This document shows, piece by piece, positions 15,211-24,041 of a stretch of 52,698 nucleotides of DNA. Origin of the DNA: a virus. Every line of letters begins with the position of its first letter. Position 1 is the first letter of the stretch. The stretch covers positions 1 through 52,698 of the IMG/VR virus record IMGVR_UViG_3300028800_000120. The stretch is one strand, 5' to 3'. The translations under genes were made by a program, and so were the position numbers. The notes under the pieces were generated by a model. It did not search any database, was not told where the DNA came from, and saw only the letters and a program-made list of their open reading frames with translations.

Positions 15211-15684
15211 ATGGCGACGATCAACGATAAATTCTCTGCGGTAACGGGAATAACAATCTCGTTGAATTCTCTGGCGTCGAGCAACGCCGGGGTTGGCCGT
15301 CAGTCGACGCTTATCGACAACACGTCAAATCTCTATCTGAGCGCGATCATCTCGGTCTCGCTGAAGATGGGCACCACGCCGACGGCGAACAGCGTGGCGT
15401 ATGTATTCCTGATCCGCAGCAACAATGACACGACGCCGATTGCCGATGACGGCGCCGGCACGACCGACGCCGCTATCACGATTGTTCAGTCGAATCTGCT
15501 CGGTGTGATCCTATGCCCCAGCGCCACTACTGGCGCGGTTCTGGCAAAGAATTTCGACACCTTGCCGCTTGGCCTTCCGCTGGGTCCGAAGTGGGGCGTT
15601 GCGGTCGTGAACTCGACGCAAGTTGCGCTTTCCTCTTCCGGTCACACGGTGGACTTCATCGGGCGCACGCAGACGGTGGCGTAA
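15211..15684 (+). CDS. beta-rich virion-type protein (157 aa)
   Basis: Begins MATINDKFSAVTGITISLNS. Ser/Thr/Asn-rich, low-charge beta composition (NLYLSAIISVSLKMGTTPTA, WGVAVVNSTQVALSSSGHT), typical of phage head-fibre or decoration proteins. The stop abuts the next ATG. No exact family recognised. Confidence 0.7.
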   Translation: MATINDKFSAVTGITISLNSLASSNAGVGRQSTLIDNTSNLYLSAIISVSLKMGTTPTANSVAYVFLIRSNNDTTPIADDGAGTTDAAITIVQSNLLGVILCPSATTGAVLAKNFDTLPLGLPLGPKWGVAVVNSTQVALSSSGHTVDFIGRTQTVA

Positions 15685-17565
15685 ATGGCAATCGGCTGGA
15701 ATGAGACAGTCGGGGTAATCCCCCACATTCCGCCAAAGCCTGTTAAGCCTGCTCTGAATGGTGCAAACCCTATTGCGCGCGGCCTGGTGTTCGCCGTGGA
15801 CTATGCTTTCAATATCTCCTCGGGCACGGGAAACCACCTCGACCTGACAGGAAATTCCATCGGTGCCTTTGTAAGCACGCCTGGCCCGACCATGGGTCCG
15901 TTCGGCCAGCAGTGCACTTTCGGAAACAGCACGGCCGACAGCTACACCACGAATGGTCCTGTCAACAGCCTTGCGTCAGGCACTGTCGAATTTTTGGCAA
16001 AGCCGAACGTCAATGACTTTGGCGCCTTCTTCAACAAGGGCACAAACTTCTTTCTGAACATAGGATGGGTGACCGGCGATCTCTTTGTGGACGTGGATTT
16101 TTCCACGACCAACGGAGAATGGCAGACCACCGGCGGCTCGTTCCCGTTCGATCAATTCTGCCATGTGGTCGTAACGTATAACGGAAGTTCGGCTTCGAAC
16201 ACGCCGACCGTTTACATCAATGGCATTCCGAAAACTCTGCAGCTGAACACGGCGCCGGTCGGAACCCGGGTTGCGGATGACACAACACTGTTGGTCGCCA
16301 ATTACCCCGGCATGGACGCCGACATGGTGCCGGATATCGTCTACATGCGGTATTGGAACCGCATTCTTTCGATATCTGAAGCACGCTCGCTTTTCAATGA
16401 TCCCTGGCAGGTCTACGTTCAGGCGCCCCCGCAGACGGCGACGAACCTTCCGAGTTCTGGCACAAATGTAAACCTGACGGCGGTAGTAGGTACCGGCGCC
16501 GCCACGGCCTTCACCCCGACCGTTCAGCCGACCTTCTCTCCGGCCACCGCGGTCGGAACCATTGGCGGCGTAACACCGACCGACAAGCAAACACTGCCCG
16601 CGGTCGCCGGTGCTGGCGCCGTGGCAGGCTTCACGCCAAGCATCAGCATTACGCTGAATCCAGCTGTCGGAACGGGTGTGGCGGCCGGTCTAACGCCTTC
16701 GTCCCAACCTGCGGTCCTAGCGGCAGCAATCGGATTGGGCGCAGTTTCTGGCTTCACGCCGAATGTGCTGAAGACGCTGGCGGCGGCGACCGCAACCGGC
16801 ATAGCCGCCGGCCTGACGCCGCAGCTGCTCATCAGCCTGGCACCGGCCGTCGGTCTTGGACAGATCGGGAATTTCAACCTGCCCGTCCCATTGGGCCAAG
16901 CTATCGGTTTGGGCGCCATTGGCGGGTTCGTCCCGACCATCCTCAAAACCCTTGCAGCGGCCACGGGAACGGGCGTGGCGGCAGGTTTTGTTCCTGGCGT
17001 GCAGCCATCGCTGGCAGCCGCTATCGGTCTTGGCATCGCCGCAGGCTTTACCCCGTCCGGACAGGGCACCCTGCCGCCGGCATCTGGTTTGGGGCAGGTG
17101 GCGGGCTTCGTGCCGTCCATATCGATCGCATTGCTGGCGGCGGCGGGCGTGGGCATTGCGAGACCGTTCACGGCCAACCTCAGCATCCTGCTGGCGCCGG
17201 CCGTCGGCATCGGCACTGTCGCCTCGCTTACCCCGACCAATACCTTGGCCTCGGCCATCGGCATCGGTGTGGCGCTTTCTTTCCTGCCGGCACTGGGCAT
17301 TGCCCTGGTCCCAGTTGTTGGCCTCGGTGTCGCGGGGAATTTCCGCGTCAATATTTTCACGCCGTGCACGGAAACGATCATAGGCATAATCGGGAATCCA
17401 CAGGTGGCGGTGATCATGGAAATGGACGCGCTGCCCGTTGCGATCCAGGGCCAGATGCTCGGCGCGCTGGGTGTGGTGTGCCTGATCAACAATCCGCTGG
17501 TTGCGGCGGTGGCGCCAATCAATCCGCCGGTGGTGGCGATAGAGGGCGATCTTTGCTCGTGCTGA
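15685..17565 (+). CDS. LamG-like domain protein with 15 tandem ~20-aa repeats (626 aa)
   Basis: Residues ~32-246 form a concanavalin/LamG-type jelly roll: LVFAVDYAFNISSGTGNHLD, TVEFLAKPNVNDFGAFFNKG, CHVVVTYNGSS, TVYINGIPKTL and the terminal YMRYWNRILSISEARSLFND. Residues 263-558 are about fifteen ~20-residue repeats of the kind LAAAIGLGIAAGFTPSGQGT. The last ~65 residues are hydrophobic with VAVIMEMDALPVAIQGQ. Likely a surface-exposed carbohydrate- or receptor-binding virion protein; ligand unknown. Confidence 0.82.
   Translation: MAIGWNETVGVIPHIPPKPVKPALNGANPIARGLVFAVDYAFNISSGTGNHLDLTGNSIGAFVSTPGPTMGPFGQQCTFGNSTADSYTTNGPVNSLASGTVEFLAKPNVNDFGAFFNKGTNFFLNIGWVTGDLFVDVDFSTTNGEWQTTGGSFPFDQFCHVVVTYNGSSASNTPTVYINGIPKTLQLNTAPVGTRVADDTTLLVANYPGMDADMVPDIVYMRYWNRILSISEARSLFNDPWQVYVQAPPQTATNLPSSGTNVNLTAVVGTGAATAFTPTVQPTFSPATAVGTIGGVTPTDKQTLPAVAGAGAVAGFTPSISITLNPAVGTGVAAGLTPSSQPAVLAAAIGLGAVSGFTPNVLKTLAAATATGIAAGLTPQLLISLAPAVGLGQIGNFNLPVPLGQAIGLGAIGGFVPTILKTLAAATGTGVAAGFVPGVQPSLAAAIGLGIAAGFTPSGQGTLPPASGLGQVAGFVPSISIALLAAAGVGIARPFTANLSILLAPAVGIGTVASLTPTNTLASAIGIGVALSFLPALGIALVPVVGLGVAGNFRVNIFTPCTETIIGIIGNPQVAVIMEMDALPVAIQGQMLGALGVVCLINNPLVAAVAPINPPVVAIEGDLCSC
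16471..17358 (+). repeat. tandem coding repeats, ~15 units of ~60 bases
   Basis: Within the LamG-like protein, each unit encodes small/hydrophobic residues, G-x-G, then GFTP or GFVP and a polar turn. Units vary (GTGVAAGFVPGVQPSL, GLGIAAGFTPSGQGTL, GLGQVAGFVPSISIAL), so the protein pattern rather than the DNA is conserved. Units 2, 7, 13 and 15 are shortened. Not a CRISPR array: no identical repeats or unique spacers. Confidence 0.85.
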
Positions 17566-17575
17566 GGTGGCACCC

Positions 17576-17908
17576 ATGAACGCGAACGAATATGGGGTCG
17601 TTCTGGGATTTTTTGTCGCCTATGACATAAGCGGCTTTACCGGCGTAAGCATCGAATTCTGGGCGCCCGGTCTTAACCCGCTGTCAGATCCACCGACCTG
17701 GACAAAGACTAGCCCGGACGTAAGCGTACCGAATGTTCCTTTCGTCACGCCCGGCGTGGAGTTTCCGGCAAACCAGTATGCGCAATACACCTCGATCCAA
17801 GGCGATTTTGTGCTGCCCGGCACCTGGAGCGCGCGCGTGATCTATGACGTCACCTCACCGGCGCAGCAGTTGATTTCGAACGTCGGCACCTTTCTAGTCG
17901 GCCCGTAA
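17576..17908 (+). CDS. hypothetical virion-type protein (110 aa)
   Basis: ATG at 17576 has GAGGTGG about 5 bases upstream and is preferred over an earlier in-frame start. Beta-rich (GVVLGFFVAYDISGFTGVSI, GDFVLPGTWSARVIYDVTSP); this resembles small Ig-like phage proteins. It follows the LamG-like gene by 10 bases, suggesting a joint role on the particle. Confidence 0.7.
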   Translation: MNANEYGVVLGFFVAYDISGFTGVSIEFWAPGLNPLSDPPTWTKTSPDVSVPNVPFVTPGVEFPANQYAQYTSIQGDFVLPGTWSARVIYDVTSPAQQLISNVGTFLVGP

Positions 17909-17923
17909 GGAAAGCGAGTCGCC

Positions 17924-18247
17924 ATGACCACCGACACAACCCGCCAGCCCTCACAGGCCATGCCGGTCTACCTGGCGCCCGCCCCCGGCGCCGCCAGCAA
18001 GAACATCACGACCGCCACCACGACCGAGATCAAGGAGTCGGCGGGCTATGTAACAAACATCGCGATCAACACCGGCGTCGCCGCCACAACGCTAAAGCTC
18101 TATGACGGCGATCCGGCAGGCAGCGGCGTGCTGCTGGGCACCTGGTCAACTGCGGCGCAAAACGGCATCCCGGTGAATATCCCGTTTGCCACCGCGCTCT
18201 ATGCGGTCACCAGCGGCCTTGCTGACGTCACGGTGTCCTACGTCTGA
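17924..18247 (+). CDS. small beta-rich virion-type protein (107 aa)
   Basis: Begins MTTDTTRQPSQAMPVYLAPA, then TTTEIKESAGYVTNIAINTG and TLKLYDGDPAGSGVLLGTWS, a pattern of phage head decoration or stabilisation proteins. The stop and the next start share one base (TGATG), coupling it to the protease/scaffold gene. Confidence 0.7.
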   Translation: MTTDTTRQPSQAMPVYLAPAPGAASKNITTATTTEIKESAGYVTNIAINTGVAATTLKLYDGDPAGSGVLLGTWSTAAQNGIPVNIPFATALYAVTSGLADVTVSYV

Positions 18248-20163
18248 TGGCTGAAACCATCCGCGCCGCCGGCATCATGTTCCTGACGGCGGAGCGTCAA
18301 GTTCTGTTTCTGAAAAGGGGTAATGGAGGCGACTTTCCCGGACATTGGTGTTTGCCTGGCGGCAAGCAAGAGCCGGGCGAGACGCTTGAACAGTGCGCCG
18401 TGCGCGAGACAACGGAAGAGGCTGGCGATGTGCCGCCCGGCAAGCGCGAAGAGCTTTGCCGCAGCACGGCTATCGGATTTCCCGCGCCGATCAATGAGGG
18501 ATTGCCGGGCGAGGCCGCGCCTGGGCAGCAGGTGGATTTCACCACCTTCCTGCAGAAGATCGAAAAACCGTTCACGCCCATCCAGGATGATGAGCACACC
18601 GGATATGCCTGGGCGCCGGCCAACCAGCCGCCCGAGCCGCTTCATCCTGGCGTGGCGATCGCACTGCGGCGCATGCGCGGAAACGAGCTCGACATCGCGC
18701 GGATGATGGCCGCGGGCGAGCTGAGCAGCCCGCAGAAGTACCATAACGTCTGGCTCTTTTCGCTGCGCATCACTGGCACCGGCATGGCGGTGCGCAAAGA
18801 GAAGAAGGACAAGAAAACCGGCAAGGTCACGCGCCCCGAGGAATTGGTGTGGCGCAGCTCTGACATTTATTGCAACGACGAATTTCTCGCGCGCTGCAAT
18901 GGCCTGCAGGTTATCTGGGAGCATCCCGAAGGGGCGACGCTCGACAGTCAGGAATTCCAGCAGCGCTCGCTCGGCGCGATCATGCTGCCCTTCATCGGCA
19001 ACGGCAGGGTCGGAGCGCCGGATGAGGTCTGGGGTATCGCGAAGGTCTATGATGAAGGCGCTGCCGTCATCATGGGCAAGATGCAGCTTTCGACATCGCC
19101 CACGGTGGTGCTTGGCGATGAGGAAAATCCGGACCTGGTGCTCAAGACCGAAGACGGTCGGCGCCTGATAATTGAAAGCACACCCAAGCTAGTGGATCAT
19201 GTCGCTATCTGCTGGCAGGGGGTTTGGGACAAAGGCGGCGAGCCGAAAGGCGTTCTTGTTGAAACTCTAGCAGTGGGAGACTCCACAGACATGACGGAAG
19301 AAGAGAAAAAGGCTGCGGCCGATGCGCAGGCGCGCAAGGACGCGGAAGAGAAGGCCGCCAAGGAAAAGGCTGACGCAGAGGCCAAGGAAAAGGCCGATGC
19401 TGCCGAAGACCGCAAGCGCATGGCCGACGCCATGAGCACGATGGCGGACTCCCTGAAGGGCATCCACGAGCGTCTGGACTCGGTGGAGAAGAAGGCGGAC
19501 GCCGCGTGCGCCAAGGCCGACAGCGTGCGCGAAGACGCGCGCAAGGACGGCGAGTCCGAAGAGGACTACAAGGCGCGCATGGACAAGAAGCGCAAGGACT
19601 CCGAGGAGGCCGAAGCCAAGGCGAAAAAAGACGCCGAGGAAAAGGAAGCCAAGGAAAAGGCCGATGCGCAGGCGAAAGCCGATGCCGAAAAGGGCCTCTC
19701 CGAAATCCGCAAGGAGCTCAACGATCTGCGGGCGCTGACCAAGCCCCGCACGCCGGAAGAGCGCAAGGCTTATGCCGATGCGCAGGTGCGCTTCGATGAG
19801 GTCTACAACAAGCTCGGGCGCCAGGCGCCGGCGCCGATGGATGGGGAGGCTCTCCCCGACTATCGCCGCCGTCTTGCCGCGGGCCTGAAGGTCCACAGCC
19901 AAGCCTGGAAGGACACCGATCTCATGACCGTGGCGGACGATGCCCTCTATGGCACCATCGAGGCCCAGATCCTGCAGCAGGCGACCGAGTTCTCTGCCCG
20001 CCCCGACAATACCGAAGTGGGGTTGCGCATGGTCACCAAGCGCGAAGGCGGCCACGAAATCCATGAGTTCTATGGCCAGCCTGCCAACTGGATGGACCTC
20101 TTTGCCGGCGGTCGCCAGCGTGTGACCGGCAAGCTGCAAGGCAACCTCGGGGGTAACCGCTAA
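18247..20163 (+). CDS. Nudix hydrolase fused to DUF2213-like head protease and scaffold-like coiled coil (638 aa)
   Basis: Residues 1-~150 form a Nudix domain: the box runs 39-61, with G39, E45, R53, E54, E57, E58 and G60 present. Residues ~160-335 match the DUF2213 phage family (KYHNVWLFSLRITGTGMAVR, DEFLARCNGLQVIWEHPEG), thought to act in head maturation. Residues ~345-490 are an Ala/Lys/Glu coiled coil. The C-terminal part (490-638) contains the scaffold-like region. An internal ATG at 19291 (residue 349) with GGGAGA upstream could make a separate scaffold. Located just before the decoration and capsid genes. Confidence 0.82.
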   Translation: MAETIRAAGIMFLTAERQVLFLKRGNGGDFPGHWCLPGGKQEPGETLEQCAVRETTEEAGDVPPGKREELCRSTAIGFPAPINEGLPGEAAPGQQVDFTTFLQKIEKPFTPIQDDEHTGYAWAPANQPPEPLHPGVAIALRRMRGNELDIARMMAAGELSSPQKYHNVWLFSLRITGTGMAVRKEKKDKKTGKVTRPEELVWRSSDIYCNDEFLARCNGLQVIWEHPEGATLDSQEFQQRSLGAIMLPFIGNGRVGAPDEVWGIAKVYDEGAAVIMGKMQLSTSPTVVLGDEENPDLVLKTEDGRRLIIESTPKLVDHVAICWQGVWDKGGEPKGVLVETLAVGDSTDMTEEEKKAAADAQARKDAEEKAAKEKADAEAKEKADAAEDRKRMADAMSTMADSLKGIHERLDSVEKKADAACAKADSVREDARKDGESEEDYKARMDKKRKDSEEAEAKAKKDAEEKEAKEKADAQAKADAEKGLSEIRKELNDLRALTKPRTPEERKAYADAQVRFDEVYNKLGRQAPAPMDGEALPDYRRRLAAGLKVHSQAWKDTDLMTVADDALYGTIEAQILQQATEFSARPDNTEVGLRMVTKREGGHEIHEFYGQPANWMDLFAGGRQRVTGKLQGNLGGNR

Positions 20164-21020
20164 TGACTGCATCTCTTCCCTTCAATCCCTTCACCACCAC
20201 GGTGGCGCAGGGCGCCTTCGGCGTCGACTCCGTCGGCTATGTCCAGGGCGACGTGATGCCCGAACCCGCGAAGGTCTATTCGCTGGCGTCCGGCATTCTG
20301 GCCAACGCGGAAACGCAGGTGATGTACGGCGGCGTCGGCATCTACACCGACGTGCCGGGCGGCACCGGCGCTCCGCGCGCAAATCTCGGTCCTGTCGTGG
20401 GCCGCGCCACCAACCTGACCACGCTGCAAGCCTTCAGCACCTGGTCGTATAGCAACGTCAACTGGCCGCAGAACCCGGTGCCCGTCGCCGGCACCAGCCA
20501 GCAGGTGCGTTACTATCGCCTGGGATCTGGCGTGCGCATGGCAGTGGCCTGCGATGCAACGCTCACAAGCCTGCGCGGCGGCGCCACCACGGCTCAGGTA
20601 AGCTGGGACTTCACCAACCAGCTGCTGGTGCCGTATCTGGGTACGCTCACCATTTCGAGCGGCACCTACAACAGCACCACCGGCGCGGTCGTGCTCACGA
20701 TGGCTGCCACCCCGACCTTCGGGCCCGGCGTCTCGCTGCATCTGGCGAGCCTGACCGGCACCGGCGGCTATGCCAGCCTGGATGGCGTGTGGACCGCCAC
20801 CGCTGTCAGCGGCAGCACCGTCAGCTTCACCGGCACCACCGGCCTCGGCTCCACCACCATCACCGGTGGCAATCTGACCGTCGGCGGTGCGGCAAGCCAG
20901 GCGCTGAACGTGCAGGTTCTCGATGTGCAGGCCACAAACTGCATGACCGTGAACTATGCAGGTGCCGGCAGCAACGCAACCTGGAATTACAACGCCGCCG
21001 CGGCGTTGATCCTGCTGTAA
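20163..21020 (+). CDS. head decoration/structural protein with inserted beta module (285 aa)
   Basis: Begins MTASLPFNPFTTTVAQGAFG; the gene sits between the DUF2213 and capsid genes, where related phages encode a capsid-associated protein. Residues 161-240 form a Gly/Ser/Thr-rich insert (GGYASLDGVWTATAVSGSTV) like those in the sheath and baseplate proteins here. The rest reads as a small beta-rich head protein. TAATG overlap with the upstream gene. Confidence 0.72.
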   Translation: MTASLPFNPFTTTVAQGAFGVDSVGYVQGDVMPEPAKVYSLASGILANAETQVMYGGVGIYTDVPGGTGAPRANLGPVVGRATNLTTLQAFSTWSYSNVNWPQNPVPVAGTSQQVRYYRLGSGVRMAVACDATLTSLRGGATTAQVSWDFTNQLLVPYLGTLTISSGTYNSTTGAVVLTMAATPTFGPGVSLHLASLTGTGGYASLDGVWTATAVSGSTVSFTGTTGLGSTTITGGNLTVGGAASQALNVQVLDVQATNCMTVNYAGAGSNATWNYNAAAALILL

Positions 21021-21035
21021 GGAGAAAAAACAGCT

Positions 21036-22061
21036 ATGGGAATTCAAGCTTCTGCCTACCAGCTCGTGCACCCGTCCTTCGTGGAGCCCGAGTTCCTGAC
21101 CCAGATCACCCAGTCTTCAGGTTTTGTAGACCTGATGGCCGACAGCCAGATGCGCGTGCGCCTGGCCGAGGATGATCTGGCCGTCTACATGAAGACCCTG
21201 AACGTCCGCACCAAAGCCGCGGCCGGTCAGACGGGCTTCAACGAGCTGCCCGGCGTCGACATCGCAGCCGCGATGATCTCCACCAGCACCTACCTCATCC
21301 AGCTGGCGGCGCAGTACAACCACCATGACACCCGCGCTGGCGCCAACTGGGGCTTCTCGGTCCCGCAGGCGTACCAGCTGGGTCTGCGTCAGGGTGCCTT
21401 CCTGCTGGCGCGCGATGCCTTCCTCTACGGGATGAACCCGCAGCTGGGTGAGGGCTTGACCAACGCCGCCGGCTCGACTGCGGTCAATCTGCCGCCCGAC
21501 CAGTACGGCAACACCACCGTGCTGACCTACGACAATGGTGCGATGGCCTTCTTCCTGGCTGGTCAGATCCAGGCGCTGAAGACCCGCACCTTCCAGATGG
21601 GCCAGGGTAAGGAATTCACCATCTGCGGCCCGCAGCGCACCCTCGGTCAGTTCGAATACAATGTCGTGCAGCTGACCCAGTTCCAGCGCGAAGGCTCGGG
21701 CACCGAAAGCACCAAGGGCGTCCTGGAGTCCATCCTGATGGACAACAAGGACAAGCTGAACTGGGTGTACGACGACACCCTGATCGGCCAGGGATCGGGC
21801 AGCACCGATCTGGTGCTGCTGTCCATGCCCAAGGTCGACAACCCCAAGAAGATGGGATCGGTCGACACCAACGTGTTCAGCAACATCACCCCGAACAACG
21901 CCACCTGCGTCACCCAGTATGCCGACATGGCGGCGCCGCGCGAAATCCTGTCGCCCGGCCCGCGCGGCATGACCGATGTGCTGCACGAATGGCGCATCAG
22001 CAGCGGGTGGGTGCCGCGCACGCAGGCTCTGACCCAAATTTCGATGGCCTATTCGAGTTAG
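21036..22061 (+). CDS. major capsid protein, DUF2184-like (341 aa)
   Basis: Builds the icosahedral head. Length, position and sequence (PSFVEPEFLTQITQSSGFVD, GFSVPQAYQLGLRQGAFLLA, MNPQLGEGLTNAAG, EFTICGPQRTLGQFEYNV) fit the DUF2184 capsid family with an HK97-like fold. GGAG lies before the ATG. Codon bias is among the strongest in the window, as expected for the most abundant virion protein. Confidence 0.88.
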   Translation: MGIQASAYQLVHPSFVEPEFLTQITQSSGFVDLMADSQMRVRLAEDDLAVYMKTLNVRTKAAAGQTGFNELPGVDIAAAMISTSTYLIQLAAQYNHHDTRAGANWGFSVPQAYQLGLRQGAFLLARDAFLYGMNPQLGEGLTNAAGSTAVNLPPDQYGNTTVLTYDNGAMAFFLAGQIQALKTRTFQMGQGKEFTICGPQRTLGQFEYNVVQLTQFQREGSGTESTKGVLESILMDNKDKLNWVYDDTLIGQGSGSTDLVLLSMPKVDNPKKMGSVDTNVFSNITPNNATCVTQYADMAAPREILSPGPRGMTDVLHEWRISSGWVPRTQALTQISMAYSS

Positions 22062-22104
22062 GCTGGGTAAGTTCGCCATCGAATCTTAGAGGGCAGATCC
22101 CCAC

Positions 22105-22641
22105 ATGCGGCTCTATTTGGCGAACATTTCCAGGCAACGTCAGCGTTTTTTCTACCGCAAAGACCTTGATGCTTCCGGCAACCCGGTGTCCCAGCTGGGG
22201 GTTACCCCCCTGCATGTGGACATCGCGCCGGGACATCAGGAGCAGGTCGGTGGCGATCTGTCTGAAGCGCAGGCAAACTCGATCATCAAGCAGGCGGAAA
22301 TCTATGGCGGCATTCATTGCGATGACGTCAACCGCCTGACCGACAAGACCACATTCCTGTATTCCAAGGATTTGGCGATTTCCAAGGCCAGGATCGAGAA
22401 GTGCCACCAGCACAATCTCGGCGTCCTGACCAAGGAAGGCGCCAAGCGCCGGCAGGCCGCGGCGATCGCATCGGCCACCGTTATCGACAGCGATGAGGTG
22501 AAGGTGACGCTGGAACAGCAGGAAGAAAGCGAAGCCGGCCCGGGCCGCCTGGAAGAGGGCTACACCGTCGACAAGGTGAACGATAAGGGCCGGGGCGGTA
22601 GCAGGCGCGGCGCCCGCGCGCGCACCGAAGCGCGGCCCTAA
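22105..22641 (+). CDS. hypothetical head-region protein (178 aa)
   Basis: The N-terminal part (MRLYLANISRQRQRFFYRKD, GVTPLHVDIAPGHQEQVGGD) resembles phage head proteins near connectors; the tail is charged and disordered (DEVKVTLEQQEESEAGPGR). It lies between capsid and connector genes with a 43-base gap upstream. No firm family. Confidence 0.7.
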   Translation: MRLYLANISRQRQRFFYRKDLDASGNPVSQLGVTPLHVDIAPGHQEQVGGDLSEAQANSIIKQAEIYGGIHCDDVNRLTDKTTFLYSKDLAISKARIEKCHQHNLGVLTKEGAKRRQAAAIASATVIDSDEVKVTLEQQEESEAGPGRLEEGYTVDKVNDKGRGGSRRGARARTEARP

Positions 22642-22644
22642 GCC

Positions 22645-23136
22645 ATGCCCGGCCCGACGCTGGCAGGGTTTCAGCAGTGGGCCCAGCAGGTGATGGGCGT
22701 GACATCAACGGGTTCGTCCGCGATCCTGCCGTCAGCCGACCCGTCATGGACATGGGCCTTTGCCAGCGCGGTGAACCTGGTCGATCCGACCTGGTGCCAG
22801 GTTTCGCCGCTGTCCTACACGCAGATGGTCTATAACGTCGCCGCCAACAACCTGCTCTATTGGGCGCAGGATCCGGCGAGCGCGCCCTATTACAAGAATT
22901 CGCCGGACCAAGGCGAGCTGAAGTTCTTCGCCTATTGGCGGGACAAGTGGAATCTGCTGGGGCCGATCAGCGGCGTCGTCAGCGGCGCCAACGACCAGGG
23001 CAGCGGCAGCACGCTGGAGGTCCCAGACGCGCTCAAGAACCTGACGCTCGAAGACCTTCTTCTGTATAAGACACCGTACGGAAGGGCGTACTTGGCGTAT
23101 GCGCAGCAGCAGGGGTCTTTATGGGGAGTGAGTTGA
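22645..23136 (+). CDS. putative head-tail connector/adaptor, DUF4054-like (163 aa)
   Basis: A helical protein with FASAVNLVDPTWCQVSPLSY, MVYNVAANNLLYWA and FFAYWRDKWNLLGPISGVVS, like the four-helix adaptor proteins that follow DUF2184 capsid genes. It would bridge portal and tail. Ends with ALKNLTLEDLLLYKTPYGRA and GSLWGVS. The exact family name is inferred from gene order. Confidence 0.68.
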   Translation: MPGPTLAGFQQWAQQVMGVTSTGSSAILPSADPSWTWAFASAVNLVDPTWCQVSPLSYTQMVYNVAANNLLYWAQDPASAPYYKNSPDQGELKFFAYWRDKWNLLGPISGVVSGANDQGSGSTLEVPDALKNLTLEDLLLYKTPYGRAYLAYAQQQGSLWGVS

Positions 23137-23216
23137 AATGGGGCTGGAGTCCAAGAGAGCTTTCCAAGGACGCGGAGTATCATAGCCGCGACCAGCTCGG
23201 TCAGGGATTGAACTGA
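23121..23216 (+). CDS. 31-aa small protein overlapping connector genes
   Basis: Reads MGSELKWGWSPRELSKDAEY, then HSRDQLGQGLN. It overlaps the adaptor gene by 16 bases and shares one base with the next start (TGATG). It may simply serve translational coupling. The evidence is position and clean frame only. Confidence 0.4.
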   Translation: MGSELKWGWSPRELSKDAEYHSRDQLGQGLN

Positions 23217-23743
23217 TGCCAATGATCTTGCGCATGGGCGTGATCGACATCCCGTATTCTCATGACCGCGGCGATCAATCCAAGCGGCGTTCCGCGCTGC
23301 GCGGCGATTTGCGGGAGCATCTGAAGAAGGCGGCCCGGCCCGACGGCGAGCCCCAGAACAAGACCACCGGTGATGTCGCGACGATGCTCGAAGCGAAGTA
23401 TCACATCATGGAAAACTTCGCCCATCGCTACCGGCCGGTCATCGTGAAAGAGGTCGAGAATGTGCTGGCGGGCCAGCTGAAGAACCGCATCCTGGGTCAG
23501 CCGACCAACCAGCCGATCAGCTTTGCGCAGGCCGGCTCGGTGATCGAACACCACTTCCGGGCCTTCTTGGACAACCGGGAAATGGATGGTATGCCGGGCG
23601 TGCCCACGGCGGCGGCGGAACGCGGTGTCAGCCATCGCTTCAAGCATCCGTACAAAAAACGCGCGCCCCGCCCGAGCTTCATCGACACGGGCACCTATCA
23701 AGCCTCCTACGTCGCGGAGATAATCCAGAATGAGGCTGTCTAA
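23216..23743 (+). CDS. putative tail-completion / neck protein (175 aa)
   Basis: The C-terminal RPSFIDTGTYQASYVAEI is typical of tail-terminator or tail-completion proteins placed between head connector and sheath genes. The N-terminus (MPMILRMGVIDIPYSHDRG) and middle (LEAKYHIMENFAHRYRPVIV) are helical. It overlaps the next gene by 14 bases. Confidence 0.68.
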   Translation: MPMILRMGVIDIPYSHDRGDQSKRRSALRGDLREHLKKAARPDGEPQNKTTGDVATMLEAKYHIMENFAHRYRPVIVKEVENVLAGQLKNRILGQPTNQPISFAQAGSVIEHHFRAFLDNREMDGMPGVPTAAAERGVSHRFKHPYKKRAPRPSFIDTGTYQASYVAEIIQNEAV

Positions 23744-24041
23744 CCAGAAGCAGGCGCTGGCCCGGCCGACCCACCACGAAAAGCGGCGGGGCGGCGAATG
23801 GATCGACCATGGCAAAGAGCCTGACCTGCCGGCCGGCCCGCAGTCCAAGCCGCCAGTCGTGCCGGCGCCGAACGCCGCGGACGGCTCCAAGCACAATCTG
23901 AAGTCGCCCCAAGGCGCCGAGGTCATCTTGACCTGGCAGCAGAATGTCTGGTGGCCGATCCTGGCCCATCAAGGCCGTCGCGTCGCCTTCTCGCCCGCCT
24001 ATCTGGGCACGGCGGGCTGGATTTACGGCAGCCCCCTGTAA
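23730..24041 (+). CDS. hypothetical neck-region protein (103 aa)
   Basis: A basic, Pro-rich, probably flexible N-terminus (ALARPTHHEKRRGGEWIDHG) leads into a short beta segment (EVILTWQQNVWWPILAHQGR, VAFSPAYLGTAGWIYG). The next gene starts directly after its stop. No family recognised. Confidence 0.66.
   Translation: MRLSNQKQALARPTHHEKRRGGEWIDHGKEPDLPAGPQSKPPVVPAPNAADGSKHNLKSPQGAEVILTWQQNVWWPILAHQGRRVAFSPAYLGTAGWIYGSPL

Noticed and set aside
16471-17358. CRISPR-like repeat array
   Set aside because: Units are in-frame degenerate protein repeats with no identical DNA repeat or spacer structure.
16524-17573. 349-codon leftward frame under the repeat protein
   Set aside because: Mirror of the repeat codons; Pro/Ala/Met-rich with no domain pattern.
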